From Prevotella sp. UBA1705 (GTDB taxonomy: Bacteria; Bacteroidota; Bacteroidia; Bacteroidales; Bacteroidaceae): a stretch of DNA of 46,703 nt. The number at the start of each line of letters is the position of its first letter. Positions within the stretch are counted from its first letter, which is position 1. Location of the stretch: NCBI GenBank assembly GCA_002317385.1, contig DCJH01000066.1, positions 2,786-49,488 on the forward strand. The letters are read 5' to 3'. Of this stretch, positions 1-7,291 are shown in pieces. The position numbers and the translations under genes were made by a program. The notes below the pieces were generated by a model that saw only the letters and a list, made by a program, of their open reading frames with translations, was not told the origin of the DNA and made no database searches.

Positions 1-539
1 CGGACCTCCTTGTCGAAGGAGAAGGCCGTCTGCAAAGCCTTCTTCACTTCGGCTTCCGTTTTGGCGATGGTGACACCGATGCTCGAACCCTGCGAGGCCG
101 GTTTGATGACCACGGGCAGGGCATATTTTTTGACGACCTTTTCCGCCAGGTCCGGATCGTCCTTGTCTTTATCGTAATAGAAATCAGCTTCGGGCGTCGG
201 GATGCCGCTGCCCAGGAAGACGCGCTTCGTGGCGATCTTGTTCATGCACAGGGCACTGGACAGGACGCCGGACCCCGTGTAGGGCACCCCCATCATCTCC
301 AGGGCGCTCTGCAGCCGCCCGTCTTCGCCGTACAGGCCGTGGACGGCCACGAATACCGCTTCGGCACCGCTGGCCTTCAGCTGTTCCGAAAAATCACGGG
401 GATTGAGGCGGATTTCCGCCACTTCGTACCCCTTTTCGCGCAGTGCGCCGGCAATGCCTTTGCCTGTCGACAGGGAAATTTCCGCTTCGGACGACGGGCC
501 GCCCATGACGACGGCTACGGTACCGGATTTCTTCAACAT
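1..539 (-). CDS. ddl: D-alanine--D-alanine ligase, N-terminal part (runs off the left edge)
   Basis: Ddl makes the D-Ala-D-Ala dipeptide for the peptidoglycan precursor in the cytoplasm, using ATP. About 179 codons are present. They begin MLKKSGTVAVVMGGPSSEAE, the typical glycine-rich Ddl start, followed by the conserved VAVHGLYGEDGRLQS and MNKIATKRVF segments and the start of the ATP-grasp domain (VVIKPASQGSSIGV). The C-terminal catalytic part lies outside the window. The ATG overlaps the murC stop by one base (TGATG), so the two genes are translationally coupled, and a purine-rich GAGAGG lies upstream. The sequence is GC-rich and belongs with murC, murG and murD to the Firmicutes-like left arm of the window. 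Confidence 0.93.
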   Translation of the reverse strand, partial: MLKKSGTVAVVMGGPSSEAEISLSTGKGIAGALREKGYEVAEIRLNPRDFSEQLKASGAEAVFVAVHGLYGEDGRLQSALEMMGVPYTGSGVLSSALCMNKIATKRVFLGSGIPTPEADFYYDKDKDDPDLAEKVVKKYALPVVIKPASQGSSIGVTIAKTEAEVKKALQTAFSFDKEV

Positions 540-1924
540 CATTTCTCTACCTCTCGCAATTCCTTTAACAGGGTTTCGCCGATGCGGAACACGTCGCCGG
601 CTCCCATGGTGATGATCAGGTCGCCGGCAGCGGCCGTTTTGAACAGATAGTTTTCCACTTCGTCGAACCCGTCGATGTAGAGGACTTTCTGCCCCGTGGC
701 CTTTTCGATGTCGCTGGCCAGGGCCTGGCTGGAAACGCCTTCGATGGGCGCTTCGCCGGCAGCATAGATATGGGTCAGGATGAGTTTGTCGCAGGAGCGG
801 AAGCACTCGCAAAACTCGTCGTGCAGCAGCTTCGTACGCGTATAGCGGTGCGGCTGGAACACGCAGACGACTTCCTTCGCCCCTGTTTCCCGCGCAGCCT
901 TCAGGGTCGCGTTGATTTCGGTCGGATGGTGGGCGTAATCGTCGACCACCCAGATGCCGTCGATGCGGCCTTTCGTCTCGAAGCGGCGCCGCGCCCCGGC
1001 GAAGTCCGCCAGGGAGGCCTGGATGGACTCCAGGGGCACGCCCATGAGCCGGGCCGCGCTGATGGCGCCCAGGGAATCGAGCACGTTGTGGCGGCCGGGG
1101 ATGATCAGCTTGACGGGACCCAGCTTCTCCCCTTTGTGGTACAGGTCGTAGAAGTTGCCGTCCGCCGTATGGCGGATGTCCTTCGCATAGTAGTCGCAGT
1201 CCTCCGTCAGCCCGTACGTAATGAAGCGGCGGTCCGTTTCCCGTGCCAGGCGGCGCACCTTGGGATTGTCCAGGCAGAGCACGCCCGTACCGCCTTCCTT
1301 CATGTCGGACAGGAACTGCTTGAAGGCCTGGTAGATGTTCTCCTCTGTGCCGTAATGGTCCAGATGGTCATCTTCGATGTTCGTGATGACGGGAATGCAG
1401 GGACGGAACTTCAGGAAGGAGCCGTCGCTTTCGTCGGACTCCGCCACGACCCAGGGGCTGGCGCCATCCCGCGCGTTGCCGCCCAGGGAACGCACGTCGC
1501 CGCCGATGACGACGGTCGGGTCCAGCCCGGCTTCCGTCGCGATGACGGAAATCATGGCGCTCGTCGTCGTTTTGCCGTGTGCGCCGGCGACGGCCACACC
1601 CTTCGCCTTGTCATCGTTCAGCAGTTCCGCCAGGACATCGCTGCGGTGCAGGACCGGAATGCCTTTGGCCCGTGCGGCCTCCAGTTCCGGATTGTCCGCA
1701 TGGATGGCGCTGGAAATGACGACGGCGTCGGCGCAGTCGACCTGCGACGCGTCGTGCCCCATGAAGACCATGGCCCCCGCTGCTGCGAGCTGGGCCGCCA
1801 TATGGCCTGCGTGGAGGTCCGAACCGGTCACCTCGAACCCGCGCTTCACCAGGACATAAGCCAGAGCACTCATGCCGGCACCACCGATACCTATAAAGTG
1901 GATGTGCTTATACTGTTCCAACAT
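539..1924 (-). CDS. murC: UDP-N-acetylmuramate--L-alanine ligase
   Basis: MurC adds L-alanine to UDP-MurNAc, the first amino acid of the peptidoglycan stem peptide, with ATP hydrolysis. The 461 residues match the usual family length. The Rossmann start IHFIGIGGAGMSALA is at residues 8-22, the Mur-ligase P-loop GAHGKTTT at about 114-121, VAESDESDGSF marks the central domain, and DDYAHHPTEI with QPHRYTRT marks the C-terminal domain. It lies 66 bases after murG and overlaps ddl by one base. A purine-rich AGGGGG upstream of the ATG is a good Shine-Dalgarno sequence, unlike the Bacteroidales genes to the right. High GC and the murG-murC-ddl order without ftsQ suggest a Negativicutes-type Firmicutes; the lineage is inference. 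Confidence 0.96.
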   Translation of the reverse strand: MLEQYKHIHFIGIGGAGMSALAYVLVKRGFEVTGSDLHAGHMAAQLAAAGAMVFMGHDASQVDCADAVVISSAIHADNPELEAARAKGIPVLHRSDVLAELLNDDKAKGVAVAGAHGKTTTSAMISVIATEAGLDPTVVIGGDVRSLGGNARDGASPWVVAESDESDGSFLKFRPCIPVITNIEDDHLDHYGTEENIYQAFKQFLSDMKEGGTGVLCLDNPKVRRLARETDRRFITYGLTEDCDYYAKDIRHTADGNFYDLYHKGEKLGPVKLIIPGRHNVLDSLGAISAARLMGVPLESIQASLADFAGARRRFETKGRIDGIWVVDDYAHHPTEINATLKAARETGAKEVVCVFQPHRYTRTKLLHDEFCECFRSCDKLILTHIYAAGEAPIEGVSSQALASDIEKATGQKVLYIDGFDEVENYLFKTAAAGDLIITMGAGDVFRIGETLLKELREVEK

Positions 1925-1990
1925 CTGAAAATCCCCCTGCCTGTCTAAGCTATTGGTTTTGACGGTCCTGCCGGCGCGTGCAGCCGCGCC

Positions 1991-3109
1991 TCAATGTTGC
2001 CGCGGCGCCATATGCGCCAGCGTCAGGGCCTGTTTGGCGATTTCCTGCGCCGCGCCGGGACGGCCGGCTTTGCGGGCCGCCATCTTCATGGCAAGGAGCC
2101 GGTCCTTGTGCAGGAGCAGGTCTTCGATCTTTTCCTGCAGTGCCTCCCCGGTCAATTCCTTGTCAAGGATCACTTCGGCGGCCCCGGCGCCTTCGAGGGC
2201 GCGGGCATTGAATTCCTGGTGGTTGGCCGTCGCGTACGGATATGGAATCAGGATGGACGGAATCCCCCTGGCGGTCAGTTCCGCCAGTCCGATGGCACCG
2301 GCGCGGAACACGGCCAGGTCCGCCGCTGCCAGGGCCAGCGGCATGTCGTACAGGTACGGTGTCACGTGGATGTTGTCCCCGAACCCGCCTGTTTTTTCCG
2401 CTGCCGCCATGTAGGCACCGTAGTTGTTCTTGCCCGTGGCGTGCAGGATCTGTACATCGCCGCGGCCGGAAAGGCTCCGCTCCACCGGGAGCGCCGCCTT
2501 GTTCATGGACGCCGCGCCCAGGCTGCCGCCGGCGATGAGCACGGTCATCTTGTCCGGATCCAGGCCGAAGGCCTTGAGGCCCTCTCCCCGGGTATGTTGC
2601 AGGATTTCCGCGCGGACGGGGTTGCCCGTAAAGACTTTGCGGGCCTTGCCCTGAAAATATTTGTCCGCTTCGCTGTAGCCCAGGAAGATGCGCTTCACGA
2701 AGTGGGATAGGATCTTGTTCGTCACGCCGGGCAGGGCGTTCTGTTCCTGGACGCAGACGGGAATCCCCTTCAGCGCCGCCAGGAAGCAGACAGGTCCGCA
2801 AACGTACCCGCCCGTGCCGATGACGAGGTTCGGCTTGTAGTCGTCCAGCAGTTTCCGCGCCCCGTTCAGCCCTGTGAACAATTTATAGAAGGAACGGACC
2901 GTGTCAAGGCTCAGGCTCCGTTTGAATCCCTGGACATTGATGAAGTTGATGGAATACCCGGCCCGCGGCACCAGGTCCTTTTCCAGCCCGTGCTGCGTTC
3001 CGACGAAGAGGATTTCCGCAGCGGGCTCCAGTTCCCGTATCGTATCGGCTATGGTCAGGGCCGGATAGATATGGCCGCCCGTACCGCCGCCGGATAAGAT
3101 GATTCGCAT
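1991..3109 (-). CDS. murG: UDP-N-acetylglucosamine--N-acetylmuramyl-(pentapeptide) pyrophosphoryl-undecaprenol GlcNAc transferase
   Basis: MurG is the GT28 enzyme that adds GlcNAc to lipid I to give lipid II at the inner face of the membrane. The 372-residue protein begins MRIILSGGGTGGHIYP, the diagnostic glycine-rich loop (residues 7-13), followed by VGTQHGLEKDLVP, the second loop GGSLGAASMN and the C-terminal donor-binding region FRAGAIGLAELTARG with YPYATANHQ. The ATG at 3109 is supported by a strong GGAGG placed a normal distance upstream. It follows murD by 30 bases. The ftsW gene usually found between murD and murG is absent here. The gene belongs to the GC-rich left arm. Confidence 0.96.
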   Translation of the reverse strand: MRIILSGGGTGGHIYPALTIADTIRELEPAAEILFVGTQHGLEKDLVPRAGYSINFINVQGFKRSLSLDTVRSFYKLFTGLNGARKLLDDYKPNLVIGTGGYVCGPVCFLAALKGIPVCVQEQNALPGVTNKILSHFVKRIFLGYSEADKYFQGKARKVFTGNPVRAEILQHTRGEGLKAFGLDPDKMTVLIAGGSLGAASMNKAALPVERSLSGRGDVQILHATGKNNYGAYMAAAEKTGGFGDNIHVTPYLYDMPLALAAADLAVFRAGAIGLAELTARGIPSILIPYPYATANHQEFNARALEGAGAAEVILDKELTGEALQEKIEDLLLHKDRLLAMKMAARKAGRPGAAQEIAKQALTLAHMAPRQH

Positions 3110-3139
3110 GCTTGTGTTTCCTCCCTGCTGCCGTGCAGC

Positions 3140-4543
3140 TCAGTGCCGGTCTTCCGTTTCGAAGGAACGGACCAGCTGCTTGAAATAGCGGCCCCGTTCG
3201 CCCATGTCATGGAACATGTCGAAGGAAGAGCACGCCGGGGACAGCAGCACCACTTGGAAGGGCTGCGCGATGGCGTGGGCCTTTTCCACGGCCTCCTTGA
3301 AACTGTCCGCGCGGATGATGTTCTGCACGCCTGCCTGCACGGCCGCTTCGTAAAAGCGGTCCCGTGCCGCCCCCAGCAGGATCAGGGCATCCGTCTTTTT
3401 CGCCACGAGCTCCATCATGGGCCCCAGCGGTGTCATTTTGTCATGCCCGCCGGCCAGAAGGATGATGTGCCCTTTGGGGAAGGCTTCCAAAGCCTTGATG
3501 GTCGAATCGGTGTTGGTGGCCTTGGAATCGTTGTAGTAAGGCACGCCGTCGATGGTCGCCACATATTCGATGCGGTGTTCCACCCCTTGGAAGGACAACA
3601 GCACGCGGCGGATGTCCTCGGGCTTCACGCCCGCAAAAAAGGCGCAGCAGATGGCTGCCAGCACATTTTCCTCGTTGTGGGCGCCGAAGATCTTCAGTTC
3701 CTTTTTATGGCAGATTTCATGCGTTTTGCCGTCCCACTTCATAAAGAAGCTTCCGTCCTGCATGAAGGCCCCTTCGGGGAGCACGACGGCCCGGCTGAAA
3801 TAGCACAGGCGGGACTTGGCATAGCGTCCCCACGTGCGCACTTCCTCGTCGTCGTAATTCAGAATCGTGATTTCCGAAGCCGTCTGTTTGCGGAAGATGT
3901 TCCGTTTGCAGCGGGCATACTCCTCCATGGTGCCGTGCCGTTCCATATGGTCCGGCGTCAGGTTCAGGACCGCCGCGATGGCGGGATGGAAGTCCTTGAC
4001 GGATTCGAGCTGGAAACTCGACAGTTCCGCCGCCACCCAGCTGTCCTTGTCCAGCCCCGCGACCTGGACGCTCAGGGCCAGACCGATGTTGCCGCCGATG
4101 GCGGACCGCACGGGCAGGGTCTTGAGCATTTCCCCCACCAGGATCGTCGTCGTCGTTTTACCGTTCGTGCCCGTGATGGCGATCATGTGCCCGGGATAAT
4201 TCCGCCAGGCCAGTTCCACTTCGCCGATGACTTCGATGCCCTGGGACTGTGCCTTCTGCAGGATCGGCAGATTCAGGGGGACGGCCGGCGACAGGACGAT
4301 CTGCTGCACCCGGGGCAGCAGTTCTTCCGGATGGCCCGACACGAAACCGCCGCCGTTTCTGGCCAGCATGGCCGCCAGGGCCGGCTCCGGTCCGCGGGGC
4401 GCATCGTCGTACAAAAAGACCTGCCGGCCTGCCTTCGCCAGTTCGCCCGCCACGCCGCGGCCGCTGATGCCGGCCCCGAATACCATGACGGAAGCGGCCT
4501 TGCGGGCCGCCGTATCCCCTTCCCTGTTTTTACCGAATAACAT
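3140..4543 (-). CDS. murD: UDP-N-acetylmuramoyl-L-alanine--D-glutamate ligase
   Basis: MurD adds D-glutamate to UDP-MurNAc-L-Ala. The 467 residues show the N-terminal nucleotide-binding start MVFGAGISGRGVA, the P-loop GTNGKTTTT at about 125-133, the ELSSFQLE motif, LNLTPDHMERHG with the catalytic histidine of the central domain, and YYNDSKATNTDST and ILLAGGHDK of the C-terminal domain. It starts 3 bases after the mraY stop codon. It is slightly longer at the N-terminus than many homologs (residues 1-17 precede the Rossmann fold). It lies wholly on the Firmicutes-like side of the junction in mraY. Confidence 0.95.
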   Translation of the reverse strand: MLFGKNREGDTAARKAASVMVFGAGISGRGVAGELAKAGRQVFLYDDAPRGPEPALAAMLARNGGGFVSGHPEELLPRVQQIVLSPAVPLNLPILQKAQSQGIEVIGEVELAWRNYPGHMIAITGTNGKTTTTILVGEMLKTLPVRSAIGGNIGLALSVQVAGLDKDSWVAAELSSFQLESVKDFHPAIAAVLNLTPDHMERHGTMEEYARCKRNIFRKQTASEITILNYDDEEVRTWGRYAKSRLCYFSRAVVLPEGAFMQDGSFFMKWDGKTHEICHKKELKIFGAHNEENVLAAICCAFFAGVKPEDIRRVLLSFQGVEHRIEYVATIDGVPYYNDSKATNTDSTIKALEAFPKGHIILLAGGHDKMTPLGPMMELVAKKTDALILLGAARDRFYEAAVQAGVQNIIRADSFKEAVEKAHAIAQPFQVVLLSPACSSFDMFHDMGERGRYFKQLVRSFETEDRH

Positions 4544-4546
4544 AGC

Positions 4547-5758
4547 TTACAGCCCCCATTGTAAGAATAACAACATGCCCAGCGCGCAGAACACGACGCT
4601 GGCCAGCGTGAACACGGCCACGACTTTCGTCTCTTTCCAGCCGCCCAGTTCGAAATGGTGATGAACCGGCGTCATGCGGAAAATCCGTTTCCCGCCCGTA
4701 TGGCGGAAGTAGGTCACCTGGATGATGACCGACAACGCTTCGCACACGTAGACGCCGCCTACAATGACCAGCAGCAGTTCCGTATGCGTCAGCAGCGCCA
4801 TGGACGCCACGGCGCCGCCCAGTGCCAGGGAGCCTGTGTCGCCCATGAAGACCTGGGCTGGATAGGCATTGTACCACAGGAAACCGATGAGCGCACCGAT
4901 GAAGGCACACATAAAGACCACCAGCTCCTGGGAACCGGGAATATACATGATATTGAGGTAGGCGGCAAACTCGAGGTGCGAACTCACATAGGCGAGTATG
5001 CCCAAGGCCACACCGATGATGGCTGAGTTGCCCGCACACATTCCATCCATGCCGTCGTTGAGGTTGGCTCCATTGCTCACAGCCGTCACCACAAGGATGG
5101 TCATAATCACAAAGAGAATCCAGCCGGCAGCCGTCTTATACTTGCCGCAAAACGACATGAGGTTGGAGTAATCGAGGTTGTGGCCCTTGACAAACGGTAT
5201 CGTTGTCTTGAGCGTCTTCCGGGCGTCGGCCCGGTGTTTCACCACCATCTCCTGCCCTTGTCGCTGAATGACGAGGTTCTCGTTAGACTTCACGTCGGGC
5301 GACGACCACAGCACCAGTCCCACGATGAGGCCGATGCCAATCTGTCCCACAATCTTGTATTTGCCCTTCAGGCCCTCCTTGTTGCGGTGGAAAATCTTGA
5401 TATAGTCGTCCATTCCGCCGAGGAATCCCAGCCACAGGGTGGTGATAATCATCAGAATGAGATAGATATTTCTCAGTCGGCCGAGCAGAAGCACAGGAAT
5501 AATGATTGACACGATGATGATGATGCCGCCCATCGAGGGCACGCCAATCTTCTTCACACCGAACGGGTCGATCTTGGTGTCGCGCTGGGTCTCCGTAATC
5601 TGCTTTCTCTTGAGATACTTGATGAATCGCTCTCCAAACCATGCGGAGATGACGAGCGACAGTATCAGAGCCAGCAGGGCACGGAAAGAGATGTAGCCCC
5701 AGATACGGGCGCCTGAGATGCCAAACTGCTCCAGGAATCTAAAAAGATAGTACAGCAT
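4547..5758 (-). CDS. mraY: Phospho-N-acetylmuramoyl-pentapeptide transferase, hybrid of Bacteroidales N-terminal part and Firmicutes-like C-terminal part
   Basis: MraY is the polytopic membrane enzyme that links phospho-MurNAc-pentapeptide to undecaprenyl phosphate, giving lipid I. The 403 residues keep the family's key positions: the Asp pair in GGMDDYIKIF (about 115-123), NLNDGMDGM (about 232-240) and the HHH motif in TPVHHHFE (about 363-370). Residues 1 to about 290 are Bacteroidales-like, including the long insert typical of that phylum (about 150-205, with KSNENLVIQRQG). From GDTGSLALGG (about 306) on, the sequence is Firmicutes-like: YFRHTGGKRIFRMTP followed by HFELGGWKETKVV in place of the longer Bacteroidales tail. 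The crossover lies in the conserved segment FLWYNAYPAQVFMGDTGS (residues 293-310). The frame is intact and catalytic motifs come from both parts, so a functional enzyme cannot be excluded, but a mis-joined contig is the first suspicion. Confidence 0.93.
   Translation of the reverse strand: MLYYLFRFLEQFGISGARIWGYISFRALLALILSLVISAWFGERFIKYLKRKQITETQRDTKIDPFGVKKIGVPSMGGIIIIVSIIIPVLLLGRLRNIYLILMIITTLWLGFLGGMDDYIKIFHRNKEGLKGKYKIVGQIGIGLIVGLVLWSSPDVKSNENLVIQRQGQEMVVKHRADARKTLKTTIPFVKGHNLDYSNLMSFCGKYKTAAGWILFVIMTILVVTAVSNGANLNDGMDGMCAGNSAIIGVALGILAYVSSHLEFAAYLNIMYIPGSQELVVFMCAFIGALIGFLWYNAYPAQVFMGDTGSLALGGAVASMALLTHTELLLVIVGGVYVCEALSVIIQVTYFRHTGGKRIFRMTPVHHHFELGGWKETKVVAVFTLASVVFCALGMLLFLQWGL
4829..4882. 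other. Probable lineage junction inside mraY
   Basis: This interval encodes the near-invariant MraY segment at residues 293-310. To its right the coding and intergenic signals are Bacteroidales-like: moderate GC, no Shine-Dalgarno sequences, TAnnTTTG promoters. To its left genes are GC-rich and have GGAGG-like ribosome binding sites. The exact base cannot be fixed because the segment is conserved between phyla; such shared identity is also what an assembler or homologous recombination would need. Confidence 0.75.
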
Positions 5759-5800
5759 GCTATTTCTGTTTGGTTGTTGCTAATGGAAAGATGGGTGGAA

Positions 5801-7258
5801 CTATTTCTCCACGCCGAAAATCTCACGCACCACCTCGCAATCGTCAAAGTGATGCTTCACACCTTTGATCTCCTGATAGTCCTCATGGCCCTTGCCGGCA
5901 ATGAGAATCACATCGCCTTTCTCGGCCATCATGCAGGCGGCCTTGATGGCTTCCCTACGGTCGGCAATGCTGATGACCTTCTTCATCTGCTGGGCATTGA
6001 GTCCGGCGAGCATGTCGTCGATGATGGCCTGCGGCTCCTCAAAGCGGGGATTATCGCTGGTAATAATCACGCGGTCGCTCTGCTTCACGGCCTCCTGGGC
6101 CATCAAGGGGCGCTTGCCCTTGTCGCGATTTCCGCCGGCACCGCACACGGTGATCACCTTGCCCTTGCCCTCGAGCACCTCGTGGATGGCATTGAGCACA
6201 TTCTCCAGGGCATCGGGGGTATGGGCATAGTCTACGATGGCGGTACTTCCGGTCTTCGACTGGATGGGCTCCAGGCGTCCGCTCACACTGTGGAGGGTGC
6301 TCATGGCTACGAGAATCTCCTCTGCCTGCTTGCCGAGCATGCGGGCAGCGCCATAGACGGCCAGCAAGTTGCTCACATTGAACTTACCGATGAACTGCAC
6401 GCCTACCTCTTGGCCGTCGATGCTCAGATACATCCCAGCAAAGTGCATCTCGATGATTCGAGCACGGTAGTCGGCCATCTGCAGGGTGGAATAGGTCTTC
6501 ACCGTGGCCTTGGTGTTCTGTATCATATACATGCCGTTCTTGTCGTCAGCATTGGTTATGGCAAAGGCGGTCTTGGGAAGCATATCAAAGAAAGCCTTCT
6601 TGGCGTTGCGATAGTTCTCAAAAGTCTTGTGATAGTCCAGATGGTCGCGGGTGAGATTGGTGAAGAGGCCACCGGCAAACTGGAGGCCACCGATACGCTT
6701 CTGGGCGATGGCATGGCTCGAACACTCCATGAAAGCATATTCACAGCCGGCATCTACCATACGGCTCAGCAGCATATTGAGCTCGATAGGGTCGGGAGTG
6801 GTATGGTCGGCCGCAATAGCCTCATCCTCGATATAATTGCACACGGTGGAGAGCAGTCCGCACTTGTGACCCATCTTGCGGAACATATTATATAATAAGG
6901 TGGCGATGGTGGTCTTGCCGTTGGTACCAGTTACCCCCACGAGCTTGAGCTTTCTCGACGGGTCGCCGTAGAACAGCGTGGCCACCGGCCCGGCAGCTTC
7001 CTCTGTCGACTCCACCTGCACATAGCTCACGCCCTCAGCTTTCTCCTCGGGCATGTCTTCGAGCAGCACAGCCTTGGCGCCCATCTCTATGGCTTTGCCA
7101 ATGAACTTATGGCCATCCACCTGTGTTCCCTTCATGGCCACAAAGAGGTGTCCATCTTCAATTCTGCGCGAATCGATGTTCACGCCTGTGATGTCAACAT
7201 CGGTGTTGCCGACGATGGCAAGCGGCTTAATATTTTTCAGCAGCTCTTGTAATTTCAT
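5801..7258 (-). CDS. murE: UDP-N-acetylmuramoyl-L-alanyl-D-glutamate--2,6-diaminopimelate ligase
   Basis: MurE adds the third residue of the stem peptide. The 485 residues carry the N-terminal UDP-binding domain (GVNIDSRRIEDGHLFVA), the P-loop GTNGKTT at about 111-117, TPDPIELNMLL, and the C-terminal ligase domain. The motif DNPR in ITSDNPRFEEPQ is the signature of meso-diaminopimelate-specific enzymes, as expected for Bacteroidales peptidoglycan, so lysine is unlikely to be the substrate. The gene lies 33 bases after ftsI and 42 bases before mraY in the same transcript. No Shine-Dalgarno sequence precedes the ATG. Confidence 0.96.
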   Translation of the reverse strand: MKLQELLKNIKPLAIVGNTDVDITGVNIDSRRIEDGHLFVAMKGTQVDGHKFIGKAIEMGAKAVLLEDMPEEKAEGVSYVQVESTEEAAGPVATLFYGDPSRKLKLVGVTGTNGKTTIATLLYNMFRKMGHKCGLLSTVCNYIEDEAIAADHTTPDPIELNMLLSRMVDAGCEYAFMECSSHAIAQKRIGGLQFAGGLFTNLTRDHLDYHKTFENYRNAKKAFFDMLPKTAFAITNADDKNGMYMIQNTKATVKTYSTLQMADYRARIIEMHFAGMYLSIDGQEVGVQFIGKFNVSNLLAVYGAARMLGKQAEEILVAMSTLHSVSGRLEPIQSKTGSTAIVDYAHTPDALENVLNAIHEVLEGKGKVITVCGAGGNRDKGKRPLMAQEAVKQSDRVIITSDNPRFEEPQAIIDDMLAGLNAQQMKKVISIADRREAIKAACMMAEKGDVILIAGKGHEDYQEIKGVKHHFDDCEVVREIFGVEK

Positions 7259-7291
7259 ATCTATTGTTTTTATAGTTGTCTCAAGTTGTGG

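Noticed and set aside
770..1948. A long open frame on the plus strand opposite murC (392 codons), and similar long antisense frames opposite murG, murD, ftsI, gyrB and the GH95 gene
   Set aside because: GC-rich coding DNA leaves the opposite strand open; the translations are His/Val/Arg-rich without motifs, while the minus-strand products are clear families.
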